From contig JACQDN010000030.1 in the NCBI GenBank assembly GCA_016201105.1, positions 1-64,000 of the forward strand: DNA of 64,000 nt, in the 5' to 3' direction. The notes below the pieces were generated by a model. It saw nothing but the letters and a program-made list of their open reading frames with translations, searched no databases and was not told the DNA's origin. The stretch's first letter is position 1; the number at the start of each line of letters is the position of its first letter. The stretch comes from Pseudomonadota bacterium (GTDB taxonomy: Bacteria > Pseudomonadota > Alphaproteobacteria > Micropepsales > Micropepsaceae). Shown one piece after another: positions 19,405 to 27,101 of this stretch. The translations under genes and the position numbers were made by a program.

Positions 19405-19440
19405 TGAATCACGGGAATTTGTATAGGGCTGCAGGGTAAT

Positions 19441-19453
19441 GCGCCGAGACAAT
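19441..19453 (+). repeat. 13-bp direct repeat, left copy
   Basis: GCGCCGAGACAAT occurs here and again at 21515-21527. The pair brackets the rmuC gene. Confidence 0.6.
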
Positions 19454-19500
19454 TTTATACATCGCGAAAGCGCGTGGGGCATATTGGCGCAATACTCTAT

Positions 19501-21255
19501 TTACGTCGATTCGTTCCCGGGATCACTTCTTTCCAATAAAGCTGGAATAGGGGTGATGGCGACTGGTACGACGTCGTCGCCGCCGGATTCAACCGTGTGC
19601 TTTTCGCCGTTGATAAGGACTTGCGGCAACTCTTTTTTCGATGAGACGCCTAACGCCTTGAGTCTCTGAGTCCGAGAGAGTGCGCTCCCTTTACCCGTAG
19701 CCAACTTTTTCATCGCCTCCCCGTGAGCATCTGCGGCGGACTGGAGCTTTTGTGACACGTCGTTCATATCCCCCACGACGCCCACAATCTTGTCGTAGAG
19801 TTGCCCTGCCTGCTCGGCAATTTGCTGTGCATTCTCACTCTGTCTTTCATATCGCCATATCGACGAAACGGTGCGCATGGTCATGAAGAGAGTGGACGGT
19901 GAAACCATCACAATTTTTCGGCTCCAAGCATACTCAAACAAACTATCGTCTGTTTGCAGGACAAGGGCGGCGATGCCCTCTATTGGGACAAACATAAAGA
20001 CGAGATCGTGTGAATTTATTGCGTCAGCGTACTGATAGTTTTTCGCGGATAGACCATCGATGTGTCCGCGAACTGATTGGAGAAGCTTCTTCAAGCAGGC
20101 AGTGCGCGCCTCATCTGTATCGGCTGCCTCATAGTCAAGGTAGTCAATGAGGGACAGCTTTGAATCAATTACGAAATGCCGATTCTCGGGCAGAAGAATT
20201 ATTATGTCGGGCCGCTGACTGCCACCATCATCCCCCTTCAGATTTAGACCTTCACCTTGGATAACAAACTCACGGCCGCGAACCAGCCCTGAGCTTTCCA
20301 ATATTCGCTCCAATCGCACCTCACCCCAGCGGCCTCGAAGCTGAGCATCTCCTCGCAGGGCTTTCGCTAAATTTTCAGCTTGTGTCCCAAGATTCAAATT
20401 CGTCTGCGCAATAAGTTTGATATGCTCTGCAAGCGCAGATCGCTGACGCGTGTCTTCAAGGTGAGTGGTTTCCACCTTGTTCTGAAATTCAATGATTCGA
20501 GTTCTAAGCGGCTCCAGAATTGCCGTTAGTGCCTCGTTGGATTTCTCGGACAGCTTGTCAGTCGTGACCGCGAGAATTTTATTAGCAATGTTCTCAAACT
20601 CGACTCTCAACCGCTCTTGCAATCCATTCAGCTGTTCATCGCGCTCCACAACCGCTCGAGACAAACTAGCTTCTCTTTCTGCGGAACCCGCCAACTCCGA
20701 TTCCTTGATGCTGAGTCTTGTTCTAATGGTATCCAGTTGGTCGTCTCGTGATTTTATTGCACTGTCTCGATCCGAGATATGATCGCTTGCGCGCTTTAAT
20801 TGTCCCCGAAGTTCCGTCTCCAACTGTTCCGCAGCCGCAAGTTTTTGCGATTGTTCATTGTACGTCTTGGAAATAAAGTCTTTGGTCCGCGTCACATCAC
20901 CGAGTTCAGTAGTGAGTCTTCTCGTGATTTCTTCGGCAAGTTCTTTTTCGCGCGCGAGAGCTTTTTCGAGACCGACTATCCTTTCCTCATTTGCGGCAAG
21001 CCGTTCCTTGGCGGAAGTGAGTTCGGCACCTTGTTTTTCGAGAGTCGAATTCGATACGGATAGCCGATCCTCAAGCTTCGCGATTTGATCGACAGCAAGG
21101 CGCTCGCGTTCTTGTAGGAGCGCAAGCTCAACTTGGGGTGCCTCTGCTGAGGAGCTATCAGACGATCCGCCGAGCTTGAAAAGGTAGCGCCCCGCGAGAA
21201 CACCGAGCATCGCGACTATAGCTACGCCACCAATTGTGAAAATCATATTGAGCAC
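19501..21255 (-). CDS. rmuC: DNA recombination protein RmuC
   Basis: RmuC proteins are membrane-anchored coiled-coil proteins with a PD-(D/E)xK-like nuclease domain; in E. coli loss of rmuC raises inversion at short repeats. This 584-residue member has an N-terminal membrane segment (about residues 4-23), a long coiled coil (about 45-230), and the RmuC domain: GRWGEVRLERILESSGL, RPDIIILLPENRHFVIDSKLSL with D and DSK positions, and MVSPSTLFMTMRTVSSIWRYE. Base composition is lower in GC than the flanks, like the convergent helicase gene whose end lies 97 bases away. It sits between 13-bp direct repeats. Met4 is an alternative start. Confidence 0.92.
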   Translation of the reverse strand: MLNMIFTIGGVAIVAMLGVLAGRYLFKLGGSSDSSSAEAPQVELALLQERERLAVDQIAKLEDRLSVSNSTLEKQGAELTSAKERLAANEERIVGLEKALAREKELAEEITRRLTTELGDVTRTKDFISKTYNEQSQKLAAAEQLETELRGQLKRASDHISDRDSAIKSRDDQLDTIRTRLSIKESELAGSAEREASLSRAVVERDEQLNGLQERLRVEFENIANKILAVTTDKLSEKSNEALTAILEPLRTRIIEFQNKVETTHLEDTRQRSALAEHIKLIAQTNLNLGTQAENLAKALRGDAQLRGRWGEVRLERILESSGLVRGREFVIQGEGLNLKGDDGGSQRPDIIILLPENRHFVIDSKLSLIDYLDYEAADTDEARTACLKKLLQSVRGHIDGLSAKNYQYADAINSHDLVFMFVPIEGIAALVLQTDDSLFEYAWSRKIVMVSPSTLFMTMRTVSSIWRYERQSENAQQIAEQAGQLYDKIVGVVGDMNDVSQKLQSAADAHGEAMKKLATGKGSALSRTQRLKALGVSSKKELPQVLINGEKHTVESGGDDVVPVAITPIPALLERSDPGNEST

Positions 21256-21540
21256 AGTTGGACCTCGACGCCTTCCTGGTCGTTCTACAGCCAGATCGTC
21301 GAAACAAAATCACGATAGTGCAGACGTCACAAACCCTGCGGAGATTTTATCGATTCTTGAACTAAGTTCTGCCTTGTTATACCTGAAAAACGAAACACTC
21401 CGGCGATAAATCGCCGAAATAGCTCCTAAATTCGACTGCGTCGAACACGTTTTTCCGGAGCGTAAGCGGGCCACTAGCAACGAACACATGCAGTGTCGGC
21501 TCATTTCATTCCTCGCGCCGAGACAATCGAGCGCCATTTT
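21256..21540. other. AT-richer gene-free stretch at the right edge of the island
   Basis: No convincing gene is seen. A small perfect hairpin (CGGCGA-TAAA-TCGCCG) lies at 21402-21417 and the second copy of the 13-bp direct repeat at 21515-21527. Composition returns to high GC beyond 21540, so this marks the island boundary. Confidence 0.5.
21515..21527 (+). repeat. 13-bp direct repeat, right copy
   Basis: GCGCCGAGACAAT is identical to 19441-19453, in the same orientation, upstream of the rmuC start. Confidence 0.6.
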
Positions 21541-21574
21541 GCGGGCGTGACCGTCCCGACCCTTACACGCCCGC
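21541..21574 (-). terminator. Hairpin just after the kinase-like gene
   Basis: A 9-bp perfect stem (GCGGGCGTG with CACGCCCGC) lies 3 bases beyond the stop of the minus-strand gene. On that strand it is followed by AAAATGG, not by a T-run, so termination is only probable. Confidence 0.45.
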
Positions 21575-21576
21575 CA

Positions 21577-22521
21577 TCACGGCGGCCCACCCTTCGCCCA
21601 GGCATCGGCGGCGGCGAGGAATTGGCGGGCCACATCGGGCATGCCCTGCTTCACATAGAGGAGGCCGTTGCTCGCGCATTCGAGCAATCCCCATTGCCAG
21701 ATCGCTTCGGTTGCGACGCCCGTCAAATGGGCCAATTGCCGGCAGCGGCGGTGACCGAGGCCGATCTCATCGCCGGCGACGAGTTCGGCGCTCAGCTCGC
21801 GCAGGGAAATGCTTAAGTCATACGCCCGCTCGACGAAGAGGCCGTCGGGATCGACGAACTTGAATGCCTTCGCCTCGCTGCCCGGCACGACGAGCGTATT
21901 CCAGGCGTGCGCGTCGCCGTGGGCGAGCACGGCGGTCTCGGGATCGAACGCGCGCTCGCGCGCGGCCGCGTAGTCGCGCGCCCGTTCGATGGTGCGCTCG
22001 GAACAGGGCTTGCCGAATTCGGCCCAGGCCTTGGCGATGAATTGGGAGTGATCGCGCGCCTTCTGGGCGCCGGTTGTGAAAATCTCGCCTTCGGGGAGCG
22101 AGCGCCAGGCGGTCTTCAAGGTCGCACAAAGCGCTTCGATCTGTGTGTCCGCATCGAAGCCCAGTTCGGCCAACCGAGGCCCAAGCCGTTCGAGCAGCAT
22201 CGCGTCGCGGCTTCTGTCGTGCCGAAGGACGCGCGCGTAGCCTCGCCCGTTTGCCGCCAGCAGCGTGCGCAGTTCGCCGGCGAAGGGATCAAGCCCCGGC
22301 ACGGCCACTTTCAAGGCCGCGTCCTCACCGTCCGCCGTTCTCGCGGCGACGACCACGGACGCCGTGCCGCCGGTCAGCTGCGCGCCGAGCGTGAGGTTCC
22401 ACTGCGCCGCGATGGTCGCGACAAGCTCGTCCACCTGCGCGAGCCACGCCGATCCCGCCTGGCCTTGGGCCTCGGCCGTGGCGCGGACCTTGTCGCGGAT
22501 GAAAAGCGCGGGCGTTTTCAT
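21577..22521 (-). CDS. Aminoglycoside/hydroxyurea phosphotransferase-like kinase (APH(6) family)
   Basis: This 314-residue protein kinase-like-fold phosphotransferase resembles streptomycin 6-phosphotransferases. It shows a glycine-poor ATP-binding segment (LTGGTASVVVAARTADGEDAALKV with the Lys), the catalytic Brenner motif LAHGDAHAWNTL, and the metal-binding FVDPDGLFVERAYDL. The start at ATG 22521 was chosen because residues upstream are not family-like. It is chromosomal, with host-like base composition, and has no mobile element beside it, so it may phosphorylate a metabolite and need not confer resistance. A likely terminator hairpin follows. Confidence 0.8.
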   Translation of the reverse strand: MKTPALFIRDKVRATAEAQGQAGSAWLAQVDELVATIAAQWNLTLGAQLTGGTASVVVAARTADGEDAALKVAVPGLDPFAGELRTLLAANGRGYARVLRHDRSRDAMLLERLGPRLAELGFDADTQIEALCATLKTAWRSLPEGEIFTTGAQKARDHSQFIAKAWAEFGKPCSERTIERARDYAAARERAFDPETAVLAHGDAHAWNTLVVPGSEAKAFKFVDPDGLFVERAYDLSISLRELSAELVAGDEIGLGHRRCRQLAHLTGVATEAIWQWGLLECASNGLLYVKQGMPDVARQFLAAADAWAKGGPP

Positions 22522-22620
22522 GGCGCGGAGGCTATCGCCGCGGCGGCCAAATCTACAATCGTGCAAGTGAATTCGACTTCAACCCCATATCCGGGATTCC
22601 ACCCTCCTCTCAGGCACATA

Positions 22621-22672
22621 GGTCAACTTTTGACCGGATATCTCTTGACCGGGTTAACTATTGCCCTATATT
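22621..22672 (+). promoter_or_regulatory. Promoter and palindromic operator of the DUF4160/DUF2442 pair
   Basis: TTGACC (22645-22650) and TATATT (22667-22672) form a sigma-70-type promoter with 16-base spacing. Just upstream is a perfect palindrome, GGTCAA-CTT-TTGACC (22621-22635), whose half site TTGACC recurs as the -35 box. This layout suits autoregulation by the HTH-containing partner. Confidence 0.55.
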
Positions 22673-22698
22673 AAACGGCGAGACGGACGGCGCCCCGG

Positions 22699-22935
22699 AT
22701 GCCCACGATCCATCGACCGAGCGCCAGATCCGCTTGGAAAATCACGATGTATTTCGGCGACCATGTGCCGCCGCATTTCCACATTGTGTGCAGAGATGGG
22801 AGCGAGGCTCTGGTCGCCATTGCAACGCTGGCCGTTTTTGAAGGTGCCGTTAGACCGGGCATTTTAACGGAAGCATTGACTTGGGCGCGCGCGAACAGAG
22901 CGCTTCTCGTGGCGAAGTGGAAGGAATTGCACTGA
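22699..22935 (+). CDS. DUF4160 domain protein, putative toxin-antitoxin component
   Basis: The 78-residue protein has the DUF4160 signature: MPTI at the start, MYFGDHVPPHFHIV (about residues 17-30), and ALTWARANRALLVAKWKEL at the C-terminus. Genes of this family are commonly paired with DUF2442 genes and annotated as possible toxin-antitoxin modules; the biochemical activity is not established. The conserved His-Pro-Pro-His-Phe-His motif could bind metal. A promoter with a palindromic operator lies directly upstream. Confidence 0.85.
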   Translation: MPTIHRPSARSAWKITMYFGDHVPPHFHIVCRDGSEALVAIATLAVFEGAVRPGILTEALTWARANRALLVAKWKELH

Positions 22936-23000
22936 GTTCTGGGAATGGGTTTTGGGACGTGGAAGACGAAAATCAGAGAGTGTCGGTAAGGAGACGAATC

Positions 23001-23507
23001 ATGGCGCAATTGGCCATGGCGAAGATCGAGAAGGTCGAGGCCGTCGGCGATCTCAACTTGAAGATTAAATTCAAGAAGCAAGGCGTGCGAGAGATCGACC
23101 TGACCGGGTTCATCGCGCGCCTGCCTCAACTTCGGTCGCTGCTCGACCCGAACGTATTCAAGAAGGCAAAGGTAATCGATTGGGGTGCGGCGATCGGCTG
23201 GCCCGGCGATCTCGATGTTGGCGCGAGCACGCTTTGGCGCTTGGCACTGGAGCAGAATCCCTTCGGCAACGTCGATTTCAGGCATTGGCAAGTCACGGTG
23301 AAGCTGTCGAATAACGAAGCGGCGGAAGTTTTGGGCTGCAGCCTCGGCACGGTGAAGAATTACCGGACGAGTGCGGAGATTCCCACAGCGGTCGGCATTG
23401 CGTGCCGCGCGATGATGCACGATCCGATTGTGCTGGCGGCCCATCTTCGCCCCCGAAGACCGGCGGGGCGGCCCGTCATGCACGCCGCTCGGCGGAAGGC
23501 GAGTTGA
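23001..23507 (+). CDS. DUF2442 domain protein with C-terminal helix-turn-helix
   Basis: This 168-residue protein has an N-terminal DUF2442 domain (about residues 6-80: KIEKVEAVGDLNLKIKFKKQ, EIDLTGFI, VIDWGAAIGWPGDLDVGAS) and then a helix-turn-helix-like segment SNNEAAEVLGCSLGTVKNYR (about 104-123), ending in a basic tail. The start is supported by AAGGAG 8 bases upstream. It follows the DUF4160 gene by 65 bases on the same strand. The DNA-binding part suggests it is the antitoxin/repressor that would bind the palindrome at 22621, which is inference. Confidence 0.82.
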   Translation: MAQLAMAKIEKVEAVGDLNLKIKFKKQGVREIDLTGFIARLPQLRSLLDPNVFKKAKVIDWGAAIGWPGDLDVGASTLWRLALEQNPFGNVDFRHWQVTVKLSNNEAAEVLGCSLGTVKNYRTSAEIPTAVGIACRAMMHDPIVLAAHLRPRRPAGRPVMHAARRKAS

Positions 23508-23567
23508 TCGCGTCATTCTTGCGGGCGGCAGTGAACGCTTTTCTGTCGCCACGTTCTCCACCATTTT

Positions 23568-23590
23568 CACCTCCCCTTTGCGGGGAGGTG
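23568..23590. repeat. Short family E palindrome
   Basis: CACCTCCCC-TTTGC-GGGGAGGTG is a perfect 9-bp stem between the DUF2442 and DUF2306 genes, related to the copies at 11422 and 43336. It could act as a hairpin terminator but has no T-run. Confidence 0.6.
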
Positions 23591-23657
23591 AAAGCTAATT
23601 TTGACAAGCCCTCACGACGCTGCGAGATTCCGCGGCGCGCGTCAGGAGGGACATAGC

Positions 23658-24308
23658 ATGACTGCCACGTTTGCCGGTTCGCGATCGCTTCCGCTCAAGA
23701 CCATCGCGTTTGTGCTGCTCGCGGCGGCCGGCGTCTTCGTCATCTCGCAGAGAGACTTGCAGCTGCTGGATGCGAACTCGGCGCTGCGCCATCACTATGC
23801 CGGCATCGGCTGGCTGATCGCGGTGCACGGGATATTCGGGGCGCTCGCGCTGTTGATCGGTCCGTTCCAGTTTTCCAGCCGCCTGCGCCAGCGCCACACC
23901 AAGATCCATCGCCTGATGGGAAAGCTTTATATTCTTGGCGTCGTGGTGGCGGCGCCGGTGTCGATTCCGATGACGATCATCCTGGGGCCGCCTGAGCTGG
24001 TGATGGCCAGCGTCTTTCAGTCCGCGGGCTGGTTTCTGACGACGGGGACGGCGCTTTATTGCATTCGCAGCGGGCGGATCGCGCAGCACCGCGAATGGAT
24101 GATGCGCAGCTATCCCTTCGCGGTCGTCTTCATCGTGACGCGCGTGTTCCTCGTTTTGCCGCCGATCGAAAAACTCGGCCTGCTGGGCCTGGATTCCGTC
24201 GTGTGGACGACCATTGCGCTCGCGGCATTCCTGCCGTCATTCCTCATCGCGCTCAACGCTTCGCTCAAGGCCAAACCGATGGCGAGGTCGCAAGTCCCGG
24301 GTGCGTAG
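23658..24308 (+). CDS. DUF2306 integral membrane protein
   Basis: The 216-residue protein has about six hydrophobic segments and the DUF2306 pattern: HHYAGIGWLIAVHGIFGALAL, then RHTKIHRLMGKLY, and QHREWMMRSYPFAVVFI. Conserved His residues in these segments suggest possible heme or metal coordination, but function is unknown. The start is fixed by a strong AGGAGG 8 bases upstream of ATG 23658. It lies in the inner membrane. Neighbours give no functional clue. Confidence 0.85.
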   Translation: MTATFAGSRSLPLKTIAFVLLAAAGVFVISQRDLQLLDANSALRHHYAGIGWLIAVHGIFGALALLIGPFQFSSRLRQRHTKIHRLMGKLYILGVVVAAPVSIPMTIILGPPELVMASVFQSAGWFLTTGTALYCIRSGRIAQHREWMMRSYPFAVVFIVTRVFLVLPPIEKLGLLGLDSVVWTTIALAAFLPSFLIALNASLKAKPMARSQVPGA

Positions 24309-24414
24309 GACAACCCGGCCTTGCAGCGGGTGATGGTGAATACGTGTCGCGTCGCCGTATTCGATGCCGTGCCGTAGCTTTGTGGCGCGTTGCGAGACGG
24401 TGACCCGCTCGCCG

Positions 24415-24675
24415 TCAATTCGGATCATCCTGGCCCAAATACTCGCACCCCAAACCGTCGCGGTCCGAATCGTGCGAGTGATCCGCGGCTTTGGCCGACT
24501 CGCACTCGGCTTGCTGCTCGTACGGCCCGCTGACGAGTTCATCGTCGAAGCCGGTTTCGCTGTAGCTGAGATACCATCCCGGGCCCGACCACGGAGCCTC
24601 CGCCATTGCCGGCGCCGGCTGCAGCGTCAAAAGCAAACCGGCACCTAGAGACAGATAAAACAGTTGCTTGGTCAT
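24415..24675 (-). CDS. Small secreted protein with Excalibur-like motif
   Basis: The 86-residue product begins with a signal peptide (MTKQLFYLSLGAGLLLTLQPAPAMAEA). The C-terminal CESAKAADHSHDSDRDGLGCE follows the Excalibur calcium-binding pattern DxDxDGxxCE with its two Cys residues. Start at ATG 24675 was chosen because it begins the signal peptide. It would act in the periplasm or outside the cell; the role is unknown. It lies alone on the minus strand between the DUF2306 and GFA genes. Confidence 0.65.
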   Translation of the reverse strand: MTKQLFYLSLGAGLLLTLQPAPAMAEAPWSGPGWYLSYSETGFDDELVSGPYEQQAECESAKAADHSHDSDRDGLGCEYLGQDDPN

Positions 24676-24778
24676 GGCTGCTTCCTTCGATCGAACAGCG
24701 GACACGCGGAAAATATCACATTTCGGGATGCGGCGACATGAAGGGAGAAACGGTAGATGCCGCCCGAGCCCGGTCTTC

Positions 24779-25282
24779 CTAAAAGCCGCCGTCGCTCTCC
24801 CGCCGCCTCTTCTGTTTCGGCCGTTCCCACATCACGCCGGGATATCCTTTGAGCGGCACGAGCTTCGCGCCCAGGTAACTCCATTCCGGCGACTCATCGA
24901 GCGCCACGTGGTAGCGCGGTTCGCGGCCCGTACGGGTTTCGAAGAGGGCGCGCGGGATGTTCACCCATTTGGGCGAGCGCGCGCGTTCGTAAGTGAGCGG
25001 CGTGCCGCAGACGGCGCAGAAGCTGCGCATGCCTTTCGCATCCTCGTCGTCGAAACGGCGGATGCTCTTGGCGCCCTTTTTCACGCGGAACCTGCTCTTC
25101 CAGGTGCCGATATAGGTAACATAGGCGCAGCCATGCGCGCGGCGGCTCGGTTTGGAGTGATCGTGCCAGGCCCAAAAGGCAGGGAAATCGATCTCGAGTT
25201 CGACCGCGCCGCAGATGCATTTGGCGAGAACTTTTTCGCGGGAAGTTTTTTTGAGTTTTGGTGCGGGCGCGGGGTTTCGCAT
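24779..25282 (-). CDS. GFA/CENP-V family zinc protein
   Basis: This 167-residue protein belongs to the GFA superfamily, named after glutathione-dependent formaldehyde-activating enzyme. Zinc ligands are visible in AKCICGAVELEI (Cys-x-Cys) and MRSFCAVCGTPL (Cys-x2-Cys), with GCAYVTYIG between. The classical CHCxxC cluster is replaced by a His-rich HDHSKPSRRAHGC, so the catalytic site may differ. The start at Met 25282 precedes a basic N-terminus; an upstream Met at 25315 is possible. Substrate unknown. Confidence 0.8.
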   Translation of the reverse strand: MRNPAPAPKLKKTSREKVLAKCICGAVELEIDFPAFWAWHDHSKPSRRAHGCAYVTYIGTWKSRFRVKKGAKSIRRFDDEDAKGMRSFCAVCGTPLTYERARSPKWVNIPRALFETRTGREPRYHVALDESPEWSYLGAKLVPLKGYPGVMWERPKQKRRRESDGGF

Positions 25283-25352
25283 GGGGAGAAATCCTTGGGC
25301 GGCGGAGAATATCACTGCGCCGTGCAGGGGTGTGACAGCAGAAGAAGGAAAA

Positions 25353-25672
25353 AGATCGGTTCACGCGGAGGCGCGGAGACGCGGAGGTTCGAGTGCAAGT
25401 TTGAAGAGCGGATATCGGTAGTTTGGCTGGCGCGCTTTGCGCGCCGATCATCCGATTGTCATCCCGGAGCGAGCGGCATCAGCCGCGAGACCCGGGACCC
25501 ATTGCGACATGTCTCGGTGGGTCCCGGCTCTGCGCGTTGCTGCGCAACGCTTGGCCGGGATGACAATAGAGTTTATCGGCGCGCAAAGCGCGCCAGCCAA
25601 ATCACCAGGAGCGGTATTTCAAACTTGCTCCAACCTCCGCGTCTCCGCGTCTCCGCGTGAATCCCTTACTTT
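25353..25672. repeat. Nested composite repeat (family C arms, GC palindromes, family F centre)
   Basis: GGTTCACGCGGAGGCGCGGA near 25360 is mirrored by CTCCGCGTCTCCGCGTGAA near 25650. Inside, TTGGCTGGCGCGCTTTGCGC (about 25421) is mirrored near 25580-25605. The centre (25458-25567) begins TGTCATCCCGG and ends CCGGGATGACA with inner GGGTCCCGG arms. Three palindromes are nested in the space between the GFA and MFS genes; no gene is seen there. Confidence 0.85.
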
Positions 25673-25739
25673 TTCTGCTATCCGCTCCCCTGTTCCCGCG
25701 CTAGCTTCGCCTGGGGCGAAGTCATCGATCGGGGGGCGC

Positions 25740-26990
25740 GTGTCGGTACTTGCGGAGGGCGCGGCGCGCCCGAAAGCCGGCATCGGCGCGGGCGTCGTCA
25801 CGCTGCTCGCGCTGGCGATTTTCATCAACTACGTCGATCGCGGCAATCTGGCGACCGCTGCGCCGTTGATGAAGGACGAGCTGCATCTGTCGGGTGCGCA
25901 GCTTGGACTCTTGTTCTCCGCTTTCTTCTGGACCTACACGCCGAGCCAGATCCTGGCCGGGTGGCTTTCCGAACGCATCAACGCCTATCGCACGCTGGCG
26001 ATCGGGCTGGCGATCTGGTCGCTTGCAACCATATCGACCGGATTCGTGTCGAGCTTCACGGCGCTCATTGCGCTGAGGCTTCTGCTCGGCCTCGGCGAAA
26101 GTGCGGCCTTTCCCTGCAGCTCCAAATTGATCGCGCAGCATCTGCCGGCGCACAGACTTGGCGCCGCCAACGGCGCGATCGGCGTCGGCCTCGCGCTCGG
26201 CCCTGCGTTCGGCACCTTCGTCGGCGGCATGGCGATGGCGCAGTGGGGCTGGCGCACCGTCTTTATTCTCTTTGGTCTTGCCTCGCTCGCCTGGCTGCTG
26301 CCGTGGTTCTTCGTCACGCGCGACGCGAGCCAGCGCCCGGATGAGTCGGCGCACGAATCCGCGCCCGCGTTTCTCACCATCCTGAAGACGCGCGCAGCGT
26401 GGGGCGCGTGCCTTGGCCATTTCTCGGCCAATTACGGATTTTATTTCGTCATCTCGTGGCTGCCGCTTTATCTGGTCAAGGCGCGCGGATTCTCGGTGAC
26501 GCAAATGTCGGAGATCGGCGGGATGATCTATCTGGTCTATGCGGCGAGCGCCTCGATGACCGGATTTGTGTCTGACCGCTGGATGCAGGCGGGCGCAAGT
26601 TCAAATCGCGTGCGCAAGACGATGATCATCGCCAGCCATTCCGGCGTGGCGCTCGCCATGCTGGGTTGCGCGTTCGGCGGCGTTTCGCTTTCCGTCGCCT
26701 GCCTCTTTCTCGCCGGCGCCTCGTTCGGGCTCGGCACGCCCATGATCTATGCCATCGCCCAAACGCTGGCCGGCCCGCGCGCCGCCGGCAAATGGGTAGG
26801 CGTGCAGAATTGCGTCGGCAACATCGCGGGCATCGTGGCGCCGATCGTCACCGGTCTGGTGATCGACAGAACGGGACAATTCTTCTGGGCTTTTGCGGTT
26901 GCCTGCGCGGTGACCGCGAGCGGGATCCTCGCGTGGGGCGTGGTGATCCGGCGGGTCGAGCCGGTGAAATGGAACCCCAACTCGCCCTAA
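25740..26990 (+). CDS. Major facilitator superfamily transporter
   Basis: This 416-residue inner-membrane protein has about 12 hydrophobic segments. NYVDRGNLATAAPLMKDEL in the first helix and loop is typical of the anion:cation symporter group (ACS; hexuronate, tartrate and similar carboxylates). RLLLGLGESAAFPCSSKLIA and the WRTVFILFG motif also fit ACS members. A GTG at 25740 is taken as start, since the upstream in-frame extension is encoded by repeats. Exact substrate cannot be inferred; no catabolic genes are adjacent. Confidence 0.85.
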   Translation: MSVLAEGAARPKAGIGAGVVTLLALAIFINYVDRGNLATAAPLMKDELHLSGAQLGLLFSAFFWTYTPSQILAGWLSERINAYRTLAIGLAIWSLATISTGFVSSFTALIALRLLLGLGESAAFPCSSKLIAQHLPAHRLGAANGAIGVGLALGPAFGTFVGGMAMAQWGWRTVFILFGLASLAWLLPWFFVTRDASQRPDESAHESAPAFLTILKTRAAWGACLGHFSANYGFYFVISWLPLYLVKARGFSVTQMSEIGGMIYLVYAASASMTGFVSDRWMQAGASSNRVRKTMIIASHSGVALAMLGCAFGGVSLSVACLFLAGASFGLGTPMIYAIAQTLAGPRAAGKWVGVQNCVGNIAGIVAPIVTGLVIDRTGQFFWAFAVACAVTASGILAWGVVIRRVEPVKWNPNSP

Positions 26991-27020
26991 TCGGGAGAAC
27001 ATCCTTACCCATCTCCTAAC

Positions 27021-27059
27021 GGCGCGGCGGGCCCTTAAGGCGGATATTAACGCCGCGCC
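27021..27059. terminator. Hairpin between MFS and histidine kinase genes
   Basis: A perfect 9-bp stem (GGCGCGGCG with CGCCGCGCC) encloses 21 bases that contain CTTAAGG and TATTAA. It could end MFS transcription or lie in the kinase promoter; there is no T-run. The enclosed TTAA-N8-TTAA is one base too long for a CtrA site. Confidence 0.4.
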
Positions 27060-27101
27060 GCTAAACTTCGCGCCACATCGAACGGCGCGGACCATTTGCC
27101 G

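Noticed and set aside
25455-25570. CRISPR-like repeat block
   Set aside because: Arms are inverted, not direct, with no regular spacers; no CRISPR array or cas gene is present.
27032-27050. CtrA site before the histidine kinase gene
   Set aside because: Spacing between the two TTAA is 8 bases, not 7.
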